64,000 nt of DNA from Thiothrix litoralis (GTDB taxonomy: Bacteria > Pseudomonadota > Gammaproteobacteria > Thiotrichales > Thiotrichaceae), in assembly GCF_017901135.1 (NCBI RefSeq), contig NZ_CP072801.1, forward strand, positions 3,624,501-3,688,500, given 5' to 3'. The position numbers were made by a program, and so were the translations under genes. Positions 18,457 to 27,409 of this stretch are shown here, piece by piece (positions within the stretch are counted from its first letter, which is position 1; each line of letters begins with the position of its first letter). The notes under the pieces were generated by a model. The model saw only the letters and a list, made by a program, of their open reading frames with translations. It did no database searches and was not told the DNA's origin.

Positions 18457-20331
18457 CTAATACAACTGCTTGCCTACTGCCATGACTTTTTTCACCAGCT
18501 TTTTGTGGGTGACGCCGTTGACCAGAAATACGGTATGTTGGGTTTGTTGCAGGGTTTCGAGCAAGGTTTGCTGCAAGCGTTCCTCATTCATGATGAAGCC
18601 TTTGATTTTTACCGCGAGCACGAATACCGGCTCATGGGGGAAATTGCGTACCTGTTTTTGTGCTACCCAGACTTCGCTGACGTGTTGATGGCGGTTGAGT
18701 GCGCCGATCAGTTCGCGCTCGAAGTCATAGCCGCCGTTTTCCACCACTTCCGGGAAGATTAGCATGTCTACATCGTCGATCTGGGCGCGTTCTTGTTGGG
18801 CTTCGTGCATCATCTCATTGGCGGCTTCCAGCTTGATCAGCCATGTGCTGGCTTGCTGTGGCTGTTGATGGAGGGTGTAATAACGCCAGCATTCATCGGC
18901 AGCATAGACCCGCAAGGCCGGGTTTTTCATGGCTTGCTCAAGATGACGGATACCACCGGGGTCATTCTGTGCCAGCAATAACCGCCCGATGGCAAGGTCG
19001 GCGGCGCTGTCGTCTGGGTATTCGGCGGCGTATTGCAGGTACAGGGAAAGTGCATCCTGATCTGGTTGGTATTGTTCCGTCAGGCTGGCGAGTTGCCAAC
19101 GCTCATCGGCCGTCAGGGTGTGGTCATCACGCTCGCTCAGGGTGGCAATGGTGTGCTGAGCTGTTTGGGCGCGTTGGTAAAAGTTCTCCCATTGGGCGCT
19201 GTTGTCGTTGACCCATTGCTGGTCGAAATGCTGGATGACGCGCTTGATGCCGCTGCCGAGCCACTGGATGGCTTTGCTGTCATCGGATTCGGCTTTTAAC
19301 CCGGTGGCTTTGAGGGCTTTGAGACGTTCCATCAGCGAAGGGTGAGTATCTGCCGGGTCGGTTTTGCGGGTCAGCACGGTATGTAAGTGGCGCTTGAAGG
19401 CTTCATGCTGCGGTTGCGGCTGTTGGTAGAATTGTTGCAATTGGCTATACGTGGCTTGATCGGCGTGTGCTTGCGTATGGGCTTTGCGGTAAAACGGCTT
19501 CCAGAATTGTTCCCCGGTGAACGCGTCGTAGACATGGACAGCCACCAGCGCGGAAGCAGCCGTGTCGGGTGAGGTCAGTTTGCCCGCCAGCGCATCGGCT
19601 TCGTATTCGTTGTCACGCGCTAACACGTAGGAATAACCCGCAAAATAGGGGGCATACCAGTTCAAAAAACGCCGTATCAGCCCGGTTCCCCACGCATTGG
19701 TTTGCTGGAAGGCTTGACTGACTTGTGTCCAGCTTTGGCGCACGCGGTAGATCCAGCCCGCAAATTTGCTGTGATTGCCGGAAAGGTGCGCCAACTCATG
19801 TGCCAATACTGCCCGTGTTTGGGAAGGGGAAAGCGCCAGCAACAGTTCCAGCCCGAGAATCAGGGTGTTGTGGTAGGGGCCGATAATGCCCAGACGCGGG
19901 GTTTGGGCAATGGCGGCATTCATCGCCGGGGTGAGGATGATGCTGTGAATTGGCGGTGTTGCCAGTTGCTGGCTTAATGCCCTGACTTCTGCCCAGAGTT
20001 GCGGAAAATCGGTTGGTTGCAGCTCATAGCCAGTAGGCGCAGGGATACGCACCAACAGTGAACGCCCCAGCACCCAGATCAGGCCACCCAGCACCACAAT
20101 CAACTTGCTTTTGAACAGCAGCAACAGTACGGCAGAACTGGTGAAGGCCAGCCAGACGGTTCCACCAGCAAGCGCCAGCAACAAGGCGAATAGCCCGATG
20201 ATAACGCCGTACCCCAGCAAGGCCAGCCATTGCAGGCGGCGTTTGTAGGCAGCGGGGTGTTGTGTAATTTCCTGCTCGGCGCGATGCACCAAATCTTCAA
20301 ATTGTTGACGGTATTCGGTCGAGGTTTTCAT
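18457..20331 (-). CDS. M48-family membrane metallopeptidase
   Basis: A 624-residue zinc protease. Two or three membrane helices occupy about residues 30-95 (LQWLALLGYGVIIGLFALLL and following). The HExxH motif is in TRAVLAHELAHLSGNHSKFA (about residue 175), and a third ligand is likely in the DNEYEADALAGKL segment. The C-terminal 250 residues are Gln-rich with helical, possibly TPR-like, repeats. M48 proteins of this kind act in envelope quality control. It is probably co-transcribed with the DMT transporter. Confidence 0.87.
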   Translation of the reverse strand: MKTSTEYRQQFEDLVHRAEQEITQHPAAYKRRLQWLALLGYGVIIGLFALLLALAGGTVWLAFTSSAVLLLLFKSKLIVVLGGLIWVLGRSLLVRIPAPTGYELQPTDFPQLWAEVRALSQQLATPPIHSIILTPAMNAAIAQTPRLGIIGPYHNTLILGLELLLALSPSQTRAVLAHELAHLSGNHSKFAGWIYRVRQSWTQVSQAFQQTNAWGTGLIRRFLNWYAPYFAGYSYVLARDNEYEADALAGKLTSPDTAASALVAVHVYDAFTGEQFWKPFYRKAHTQAHADQATYSQLQQFYQQPQPQHEAFKRHLHTVLTRKTDPADTHPSLMERLKALKATGLKAESDDSKAIQWLGSGIKRVIQHFDQQWVNDNSAQWENFYQRAQTAQHTIATLSERDDHTLTADERWQLASLTEQYQPDQDALSLYLQYAAEYPDDSAADLAIGRLLLAQNDPGGIRHLEQAMKNPALRVYAADECWRYYTLHQQPQQASTWLIKLEAANEMMHEAQQERAQIDDVDMLIFPEVVENGGYDFERELIGALNRHQHVSEVWVAQKQVRNFPHEPVFVLAVKIKGFIMNEERLQQTLLETLQQTQHTVFLVNGVTHKKLVKKVMAVGKQLY

Positions 20332-20368
20332 GCTGGGGCGGCTGTATTTATTGGGGTTATTAATAGAT

Positions 20369-21690
20369 TGACTTCCTCCCCTCCCTAAAGGAAGGGGATT
20401 CCTAATTCATCGAGAACAGGACAACGACACCGAAATGCCATCACCACTAACATTCTCTCCAAAGGCTAACACCGCTAGTCCGGCGGCTAAAATGTTTACC
20501 GCTGCATTCACGTCACGGTCATGGGTTGCGCCACATTCGGGGCACTCCCAAGACCGCACATCCAGCGGCATGTTTTCTTTCACAAACCCGCAACAGGAAC
20601 AACGTTTGCTGGACGGGAAAAACCGCCCGATCTCAACGTATGTCCTGCCAGACCAACCAGACTTGTATTCAAGCTGTCGGGTAAATTCGCCCCAGCTTGC
20701 ATCAGCAATGTGTTTGGCTAGTTTCGGGTTCTTTATCATGTTCTTCACAGCAAGATTTTCAGCACAGATCACTTGGTTCTCGTTAACTAATCTGCGGGAC
20801 AACTTGTGCAAGTTGTCCGAACGGCAATCGGAGATTTTCGCGTGAACACGGGCAACCTTGCGTTTAGCTTTCAACCTGTTCTTGCTACCGAGTTTTTTCT
20901 TGGCAAGACGGCGTTGATACTTCGCCAGTTTAACCGCGTGTTGGGCGGTATGACGGGGATTGCCGGACTTGAAGCCGTTGCTAGTGACGAACAAATCCTT
21001 GATGCCCACGTCAATGCCCACCTTTTTATCGGTGACAGGCAACAACGTGGGTTCAAATTCACACAGGCAAGACACGAAGTAGCGTCCGGCCTGATCTTTG
21101 GAAACAGTAACGGTGGTAGGGTCAGCAGGAAGCTGACGGCTCCACTTGATAGCCAACGGCTTGTCACACTTAGCCAGTTTCAGTTCACCGTTTTTAAAGG
21201 TGAAAGCTCGGTAAGTAAACTCTGCCGACTGGCGGTGTTTTTTGGATTTGAAGACAGGGTATTTTGCCCTGCCTTCAAAGAAGTTCTTGAATGCGGTTTG
21301 CTGGTTCCGCAAGCATTGTTGCAGCGGAACACTGGAAACATCATTCAGGAACAGGGACACAGGGAGCTTCTTGATGGCGGTCAATCTGGCGTTTGCGCCC
21401 GTATAACCGACTTTTTCCTGAGACTGGTAATACGCATCAGTGCGGTAACGCAAGATGCTGTTGTACACGTAACGCACACATCCGAACGTCTGAGCCAGCA
21501 GCTTTTCTTGCTGCTGGTCAGGGTAGAATCGGAATTTATAGGCGCGTTTCGTTTTCATGTTTCACCTTTTACTACATATCATGTGAAAGTTAAATAACTA
21601 AAGGTAGCCTAACGAAAAGAGGAGCGAGAACAGGGTCGGCTAACGCCGACGTGCTATCCCTCCCCGACCTAAAGGACGGGGTATCTCGCG
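20369..21690 (-). mobile_element. IS200/IS605-type tnpB element, intact tnpB
   Basis: On the minus strand the element runs from a left end with two hairpins (CCCCG..CGGGG at 21662-21681; GTCGGCtaacGCCGAC at 21635-21650) to a right end with CCCCT..AGGGG at 20378-20397 ending in GTCAA at 20369. The right-end sequence is almost the same as that at 13421-13455. No tnpA. By analogy with studied TnpB elements, the guide RNA would be made from the tnpB 3' end through the right end, with the flank beyond 20369 as guide; this is inference. Confidence 0.75.
20407..21558 (-). CDS. tnpB: TnpB RNA-guided nuclease, full length
   Basis: A 383-residue TnpB with all expected parts. The N-terminus is MKTKRAYKFRFYPDQQQEKL with the helical region after it; RuvC-I Asp is in KVGIDVGIKDLFVTSNG, RuvC-II Glu in VICAENLAVKNM, the zinc finger in RCSCCGFVKE..CPEC, and RuvC-III in HDRDVNAAVNILAAG. 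It is the only tnpB in the window that appears undamaged and catalytically complete. The element lies between the M48 protease gene and a 3' scrap of recQ. Confidence 0.92.
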   Translation of the reverse strand: MKTKRAYKFRFYPDQQQEKLLAQTFGCVRYVYNSILRYRTDAYYQSQEKVGYTGANARLTAIKKLPVSLFLNDVSSVPLQQCLRNQQTAFKNFFEGRAKYPVFKSKKHRQSAEFTYRAFTFKNGELKLAKCDKPLAIKWSRQLPADPTTVTVSKDQAGRYFVSCLCEFEPTLLPVTDKKVGIDVGIKDLFVTSNGFKSGNPRHTAQHAVKLAKYQRRLAKKKLGSKNRLKAKRKVARVHAKISDCRSDNLHKLSRRLVNENQVICAENLAVKNMIKNPKLAKHIADASWGEFTRQLEYKSGWSGRTYVEIGRFFPSSKRCSCCGFVKENMPLDVRSWECPECGATHDRDVNAAVNILAAGLAVLAFGENVSGDGISVSLSCSR

Positions 21691-21763
21691 CAAGATAGAT
21701 GAAGTCTAGCAAAGGTTTGTTTAAACGCGGCAATTTTTCGGATTGAAGGCACTAAATAGAGAG

Positions 21764-21916
21764 CCGCCTTATGTTATTTTCCACGATGCGACCTTGTTGC
21801 ACATGACGAATGAATGCCCGCAAACCTTGGAGGCGATGCGGGGTATTGCCGGTATTGGCGAACGCAAACTTACGCAGTATGGGCAGGCGTTTTTGGCGGT
21901 GGTGTTGGAGAGTTAA
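21764..21916 (+). pseudogene. recQ: recQ 3' remnant (HRDC domain)
   Basis: Fifty codons in one frame read PPYVIFHDATLLHMTNECPQ and then TLEAMRGIAGIGERKLTQYG to QAFLAVVLES and a TAA stop. This is the HRDC domain that ends RecQ helicases. There is no start codon and the helicase and RQC domains are absent; upstream lies unrelated sequence and then the left end of the tnpB element at about 21690. The rest of recQ was probably deleted when mobile elements rearranged this site. Too short to have shown up as an ordinary ORF. Confidence 0.75.
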
Positions 21917-22107
21917 CCCTTAATGGCAGCAAATAGGCTATCGACAGAATAAGATTGTTGCCATGCCTGACGGTCTAGCGTGTAGTTGCCGTGGCCTTTG
22001 TCGTATTGCTGCATGAAGCGGATTAGCCCGACTACGCCAAGGCTGTTGCGCAGGGCTTGGAGTGCTTGCCGCTGGATTTCTTGTTCGGTGAGATAATTTC
22101 TTTTCAT
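21913..22107 (-). CDS. Small uncharacterised protein, 64 residues
   Basis: Reads MKRNYLTEQEIQRQALQALR followed by NSLGVVGLIRFMQQYDKGHG and NYTLDRQAWQQ. The composition is soluble and helical, with the size of antitoxin-like or regulatory proteins of filamentous bacteria. I do not recognise a named family. Its stop overlaps the stop of the recQ remnant by a few bases. A partner toxin is not seen on either side. Confidence 0.5.
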   Translation of the reverse strand: MKRNYLTEQEIQRQALQALRNSLGVVGLIRFMQQYDKGHGNYTLDRQAWQQSYSVDSLFAAIKG

Positions 22108-22149
22108 GTTCAGTAGTATAGTAAAGAAGGCAGCAGATAGATCGAAGTG

Positions 22150-22200
22150 AAAATCCCTCTTGCCCCTCGCCCCTTGAGGGAGAGGGGTTGGGGTGAGGGG
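22150..22200. repeat. C/G-rich palindromic repeat after the TIR-CHAT gene
   Basis: The segment contains CCCCTCgccccttgagggagAGGGG with further direct G-rich repeats (GGGGTTGGGGTGAGGGG). It lies just past the 3' end of the TIR-CHAT gene, where it could act as a terminator-like or transcript-end hairpin. Similar short repeats are common in many bacterial genomes. Confidence 0.6.
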
Positions 22201-22203
22201 TTC

Positions 22204-25200
22204 TTACTGCAACCCCTCCAACAACAAAACCAACTCCGCCGCCAAGTCATACTTCAACCCCTCATCCTCCGCCAAATCCCGCTCCCCGGCGATAATCGCT
22301 TGCAGCTTGTGCAGGAAGTTTTTGTTGTCTTGCCAATCTTCACGTTCAAGCAATTGCCCGATTACCTGACCAATCTCCGCCGTATCCCCCTGCTGTATCG
22401 CCAGCCCCACTGCCAAAGCCAAACGCCCGCCGCTTTCATGATTCTCCCCTCCATCCCGCCGATACGCCAGAAATGTTGCCAGTGCCTTTTGCCGTGCATC
22501 ATTGGCTGCTGGTGGATTGCCGCTGGCTTGTTCCAGATCGTGTAGGATGTTCCATGTTAGCCAAGGTTGAGCCGTATGACCAAATGCCTGCCCACACTCA
22601 ATCGCCCTCAACAGTTCCGGGCGGGCTTCGTCATAGCATTGGATTTTGATCAAGGTATCCGCGAGGTTGCTACGCCGAGTCCCTTCCTTGAATTTATCGC
22701 CAATTGCAACAGCAATATCCGCTGCCTGCCGATGAAAACTCACTGCCTGTTCCGCACGATTCCATGCATCATAAAGATTACCCAGTTCATCTAAGCTACT
22801 CGCTTCATCTGATTTATTGCCTTGCTGGCTGAATATCGACATGGATCGCCGATATGCTTTCTCAGCCTGTGCAAAATCGCCTGCCATCCTGTACGTCATC
22901 CCGATCTGATGCCAAACCGTTGCTTCTGTACCCAGTTCACCCAGTTGCTGGAACAGTACCAATGCTTGCCGATAGTCTTGTAGGGCATCGGCATAGTGTT
23001 TTTGATCTTTGCGTACCGTAGCAAGCCGACTTTTGTTAGCCGCAACATCTCGTGTATCTTCCCGTTTTTCAGCACGTTTAATGCCTTCCTCATATGTCGC
23101 TGCCGCAGCTTCCAATTGTCCCAAGTCTTGCAGGCAATCACCCTGTTCCGTCAAAGCTACTGAAGCCATCCTTGCTCCGCTTTCCCCCAATGCTTCAAAA
23201 CGCTGTCGCGCTTCTCGCAAATAGGGCAAGGCTTGTGTGGATGCACCGCCTGTATTCAATATTTGTCCGACTAACTTGATTGCTAGTGCCAGATCGTAAT
23301 CCGCTCCAGCATACGCCTGTTCCCCAGCCTGCTGGCACTGTTTCAACAAGGTTCGTGCTGCCTGAAAAGCGGCTTGTATATCGCCTTGTTGCAACAGGCG
23401 TTCAAGGTTCATGCCTTCACTTTGAAAGCGGGCATTGCTCCACTCACCAAGAGCCTGCACTGCCTGCGTCCGCCATGCAACCACCTGAGCTAGAGCCAGC
23501 GGTTGATGCAGGTATTCAAGCAGTTGCTCAATATTGCCTGCTTTACCAACCATCACTTCCGCCGTCACATTTCCGGTTTGTAAATCTGCCCCCAGCGTTT
23601 GTAGATAAGTCATCAGGTTGGTCAGTTCCAGTTGGGTGAGTTGTGATTGCAGTTTGGTATCTTTGAACTTCTGTTGATAGAGAAAATCCACCAGTTCCCC
23701 CATCACTTCCCGCCAGCGTTGCCGATAGCCCTCGCGTTGTTGCACTGTCAGCTCTAAATCAAGTGTCGCAGGCAAGGCGGGATCAAGGCGAATGTAGCCG
23801 TAGTCGCCGATGGGTTGTGCCAGACCAACCTGAATCATCTCTTGAATGATGGTAGTGATTTGGTTTCCCTCCACATTCAAAACATACGCCATATTTGTAG
23901 AGCTGCTGCCATCCTGAAACACTGCCAACCCCGCAATCTGCTCGCGCACTTCCGGCGACAGCCGCCGCAGGGAGAGTTCGACGCTGGCGAACAGCGACAG
24001 TTCGCGCTGCCCCGGATGGCGTTGTTCCAGTTCCTGCATGATTGCCCGCACATTCGCGGTGGTCGCCTTCATCCCGCGCTGTGCCAGTTCCCGCGCCAGC
24101 AGCACCAATGCCCGCGCATGGCAACCGACCGAACCCACCAGATCGTCTACTTCCTGTGGCGTATTGCCCTGATCATCATGGCGCAGGTGCAAGCCTTCGT
24201 TGTTCATCACCTGCATCACCAACGCCTTGGCATCCGTCACGCTCAACGCCCCCAGCACAATCTCGCGGGCGGTGTGGTGGAACGGCGCGGGGAGTGGTTC
24301 GCGGGTAGTAAACAGGAGGTGGGGGTGAGGGAGCAGCTTTGCCAATACCCCCAACACCGCCCCCACATTCCCCCCATCCGCCAACAACGCCTCCACATTA
24401 TCCACCACAATCAACACGCGCTCGTTTTCCAGCACCCGCCGGATTGCCTGCAAGGCTTTATCGGTGTCGCTGGCGTATTCCGCTGCAAAATTGTGATTCG
24501 CGTTCACCAATTGCTGGAGCAGTTGTTCCAGCACGTAGTCGGGGTGGGTGTACTGCTCGACGCTGACGAAGGCGCACCGCTCGAAGCGACGGCTTTGCAC
24601 CAGCCACCGCGCCAACTCCACCGCCAGCGTGGTTTTGCCTTCGCCTCCTCGTCCCCGGATTACTGCATAAGGTTGTTGTTCCAGCAGGCGTTCCACGGTC
24701 AATAATTCGCGGCTACGTCCAACAAACTTGTATTCGTGTTCTGGTAACTTACCAAGCCGCGTCTGGCGTTGTTGCGCCGTCATCAATTGCGCGGTGGCGG
24801 ATGGCAGCCGTGCGAACAACTGCGGGTCGTGCTGTTCCTGATACAGGATCGGCACAAACCAGTCCTGCAAGTGCAAATCGCCCGCGCCCGCAATCGGCAG
24901 GCGGAAGGTGTCGCGCATCAATTCCGTTTGCCCCGCCAGCATTGCCTTGCCAATGCGTTGCCCCTCCGCCAAGGTGCGGTAAAACTGCGTGACGAAACGC
25001 CGCGCCGTTGCCACCAGCACGCTGTGGGTCATGGCCACCACCGAGGTAATGCCTTCTTCCAGCAATTTGGCGGCAACCGAGGCGCTGGGGTCGGTATCGG
25101 TCTGCGCGGTTTGGCAGGCTTCGAGGAACACCAGCGGAATGCGGTAATCGCGCAACAGCACCGCCAGCGTGTCGGCGTGTACCAATTGCATCCGCCGGTT

Positions 25201-26538
25201 TTTCAACTCATGGCTATCCTGCGGGTCTTCAAAACACAACGCACCCAGCCCATACTGCTGGTCATAAATCCCGTGACCATCGAAATGGACGACGTGATAG
25301 GGTTCGCCCGCCTCACTGGCACGGCGCAATGCCTGTTCCAGTGCGCCTAAAGTCGGTGGTGTCAACACGCTCACTTGCACCAACTCGCCAAGGGTTGCTA
25401 CCCCATCCACCAGCGGCAAGGCACTGGCACGGTGGTCGATATAACCCACGCCATCCTGTTCCGGGCGCGGACTCAGCAGCAAAATGCGGATCGGTAACTG
25501 GGTAATACTGGGCGGTTGCTGCGCGTAATTGGGCAACCGCCGCCGGATGCGCACCGGGTGTTTGCCCTCACTGACATAGCCTTTGCCATCGTGCAGCAAC
25601 TCCCACGGCAGGCTTTGCAAGCGGCTGGCAGCGGTATTGGCATTGGCTTTTTCCGCATCGCTGGCATCCTCCAGCAACGCCGTTTCCACCAGCACGGAAA
25701 ACAGGCGTTCGGATTCGGTGCGGGTGTTATGCCAAGCCGCTTTCACCGCCTGACATTCGGGCTTCTCCAACACGGCGGCGGATAGCTTCGCGCCCCATTG
25801 CGGCAATTGCGCTTCGGTACGTTGCGCCCGTTCGCGGAACAAGCCGACAGGCCATTGGTAATAGTCTTCCAGATACCAGCGCAGTTCATCCTGCTCAATC
25901 TGTCCGATGGGGGCGGTGAAGCGGAACGGGCGGCTGGTGACTTCGCGTTCTTTGCTGAGGTCGGCGGGGGTGTAGATCAGGGTTGCGCGGGCGCTGAGTT
26001 GTTCGCCGCCATCGGCGTTGTGCGTCATGCTGGGTTCGGTGAGTTCCAGCAGCAATTCGGCAACGGGTTTGTTTTCGACTTGTTGTTCCTGTGGCAAATC
26101 GTCGGGTAGGCGTTCGCCAAGGGCGGCGAGGATGCGCGGCATCGCTTCCTGCAATTTGCCGACTTCCAGCTCGATCTTTTCGCCAGCAGGCTCTTCCGTG
26201 AAATAGCGTTTCAGGGCTTTGGGCGTAATGCCGGGGAGCATCAGTGGAATCACGCGGTAATCGGCACGTTCCTTTTCGACCTGTTCCGCCAGTTCAATCT
26301 CGTCGAATACCCAGTCTGAATTGATGGTCTGCGGGCTGATCACCACCAGCACATGGCAGGCGGTGCGGATGGCTTCGGCAACTTCAGGCCAAAGTTTGTC
26401 GCCGCCGCGTAAGTTCTGCGAATCAACCCAAACGTTAAGGTGGTGGAGATCCAGCTTTTCACGCAGTTCCTTGACGAAAGCATCGTCAGCAGTCGCGTGG
26501 GAAATGAAGATGTGTTTGCCCAAAGTCGTTGACGACAT
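22204..26538 (-). CDS. TIR-CHAT-STAND-TPR protein, probable immune or cell-death NLR
   Basis: A 1444-residue multidomain protein; I start at the ATG at 26536-26538 because the reading from 26595 lacks similarity. TIR domain at 8-140 (FISHATADD; likely catalytic Glu80 in SDWVFDEIELA). CHAT caspase-like protease at about 310-565 with His422 (VVHFDGHGIYD) and Cys475 (LVFLEACQTAQ). NB-ARC/STAND NTPase from about 600 with P-loop GRGGEGKTTLAVELA and Walker B VLIVVDNVEALL. About 350 C-terminal residues form TPR repeats (for example AYRRSMSIFSQQGNKSDEAS). TIR domains cleave NAD+ and CHAT domains are proteases; both active-site pairs look intact. The joint use of two effectors in one NLR is inferred. 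Confidence 0.85.
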   Translation of the reverse strand: MSSTTLGKHIFISHATADDAFVKELREKLDLHHLNVWVDSQNLRGGDKLWPEVAEAIRTACHVLVVISPQTINSDWVFDEIELAEQVEKERADYRVIPLMLPGITPKALKRYFTEEPAGEKIELEVGKLQEAMPRILAALGERLPDDLPQEQQVENKPVAELLLELTEPSMTHNADGGEQLSARATLIYTPADLSKEREVTSRPFRFTAPIGQIEQDELRWYLEDYYQWPVGLFRERAQRTEAQLPQWGAKLSAAVLEKPECQAVKAAWHNTRTESERLFSVLVETALLEDASDAEKANANTAASRLQSLPWELLHDGKGYVSEGKHPVRIRRRLPNYAQQPPSITQLPIRILLLSPRPEQDGVGYIDHRASALPLVDGVATLGELVQVSVLTPPTLGALEQALRRASEAGEPYHVVHFDGHGIYDQQYGLGALCFEDPQDSHELKNRRMQLVHADTLAVLLRDYRIPLVFLEACQTAQTDTDPSASVAAKLLEEGITSVVAMTHSVLVATARRFVTQFYRTLAEGQRIGKAMLAGQTELMRDTFRLPIAGAGDLHLQDWFVPILYQEQHDPQLFARLPSATAQLMTAQQRQTRLGKLPEHEYKFVGRSRELLTVERLLEQQPYAVIRGRGGEGKTTLAVELARWLVQSRRFERCAFVSVEQYTHPDYVLEQLLQQLVNANHNFAAEYASDTDKALQAIRRVLENERVLIVVDNVEALLADGGNVGAVLGVLAKLLPHPHLLFTTREPLPAPFHHTAREIVLGALSVTDAKALVMQVMNNEGLHLRHDDQGNTPQEVDDLVGSVGCHARALVLLARELAQRGMKATTANVRAIMQELEQRHPGQRELSLFASVELSLRRLSPEVREQIAGLAVFQDGSSSTNMAYVLNVEGNQITTIIQEMIQVGLAQPIGDYGYIRLDPALPATLDLELTVQQREGYRQRWREVMGELVDFLYQQKFKDTKLQSQLTQLELTNLMTYLQTLGADLQTGNVTAEVMVGKAGNIEQLLEYLHQPLALAQVVAWRTQAVQALGEWSNARFQSEGMNLERLLQQGDIQAAFQAARTLLKQCQQAGEQAYAGADYDLALAIKLVGQILNTGGASTQALPYLREARQRFEALGESGARMASVALTEQGDCLQDLGQLEAAAATYEEGIKRAEKREDTRDVAANKSRLATVRKDQKHYADALQDYRQALVLFQQLGELGTEATVWHQIGMTYRMAGDFAQAEKAYRRSMSIFSQQGNKSDEASSLDELGNLYDAWNRAEQAVSFHRQAADIAVAIGDKFKEGTRRSNLADTLIKIQCYDEARPELLRAIECGQAFGHTAQPWLTWNILHDLEQASGNPPAANDARQKALATFLAYRRDGGENHESGGRLALAVGLAIQQGDTAEIGQVIGQLLEREDWQDNKNFLHKLQAIIAGERDLAEDEGLKYDLAAELVLLLEGLQ

Positions 26539-26580
26539 GTGTAAGCCCCGTGTGCCGTAGTTTACAGCAGTATAGCAGAG

Positions 26581-26606
26581 GAGGGCGTATTGCATACGCC
26601 CTCTTC
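26581..26606. repeat. Palindromic repeat, half copy 3
   Basis: GAGGGCGTAT-TGC-ATACGCCCTC, equal to the right arm of the nested repeat found at 129-197. It lies in the 70-bp gap between rsmA and the TIR-CHAT gene, both on the minus strand, and would fold into a hairpin in a readthrough transcript. Confidence 0.85.
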
Positions 26607-26608
26607 GT

Positions 26609-27409
26609 TCAGGGTTGTGTCATGGCAGGCAGCAAATTCGCCAAATTAACAAAATCTTCCACCGACAAGGTTTCAGCGCGTCGCACCGGATCAATCCCCA
26701 CGCTTTCAATCTGTTCCACCGTCAGCAAGTCTTTCAACGTGTTGCGCAAGGTCTTGCGCCGCTGGGCAAAGGCTTGCTTTACCAGCTTTTCAAACTGTTC
26801 GGCATCGTTGGCGATAAAGGGTTGTGTCGCCCACGGTTTGAGGTACACCACCGCCGAATCGACCTTGGGAGGCGGGGTAAACGCGCCGGGGCCAATCTTC
26901 AACAGGTAATGTGGTTCGCAGTAGTATTGGACCATCACTGAGAGTCGCCCGTAATGGGCGCTGTCCGGTTCGGCGGTGAGCCGGTCGACCACTTCCTTTT
27001 GCAGCATGAACAGCATGTCGCGGATGTGTTCGCGGTGTTCCAGAAAGTGGAAAATCAGCGGGGTGGAAATGTTGTAAGGCAGGTTGCCGATAATGCGCAG
27101 CGTGTCGCCGTCCCCGCGTAGGCCGGGGATGTCGAGCTTGAGTGCATCTTGGGCGTGAATGTGCAATTTGCCTTGGGCTTGCGGCTGTTCTTGCCACCAT
27201 GCAATCACGTCGCGGTCGATTTCGACGACATCGAGACGGGGCAGCAATTCGAGCAGCGGGAAGGTGAGTGCGCCGGGGCCGGGGCCGATTTCCACTACGT
27301 GATCAGTGGGTTGCAGGTTCACGGCGCGGAGCATGTTGTCGATGACGTTGCGGTCGTGCAGAAAATGCTGACCGAAACGCTTTTTGGCTTGTTGGTGGTA
27401 CTGGCTCAC
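26609..27409 (-). CDS. rsmA: 16S rRNA (adenine-1518/1519) dimethyltransferase
   Basis: A 266-residue SAM-dependent methyltransferase (KsgA) that dimethylates two adenines of 16S rRNA helix 45. The N-terminus KKRFGQHFLHDRNVI, the SAM-binding VVEIGPGPGALTFPLLE and the catalytic IIGNLPYNISTPLIFHFLEH are diagnostic. It starts with GTG at 27407-27409; the TGA of the upstream OmpA-family gene overlaps it as GTGA, so translation is probably coupled. That pairing is unusual for rsmA, which is often next to pdxA or lptD. Confidence 0.95.
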   Translation of the reverse strand: MSQYHQQAKKRFGQHFLHDRNVIDNMLRAVNLQPTDHVVEIGPGPGALTFPLLELLPRLDVVEIDRDVIAWWQEQPQAQGKLHIHAQDALKLDIPGLRGDGDTLRIIGNLPYNISTPLIFHFLEHREHIRDMLFMLQKEVVDRLTAEPDSAHYGRLSVMVQYYCEPHYLLKIGPGAFTPPPKVDSAVVYLKPWATQPFIANDAEQFEKLVKQAFAQRRKTLRNTLKDLLTVEQIESVGIDPVRRAETLSVEDFVNLANLLPAMTQP

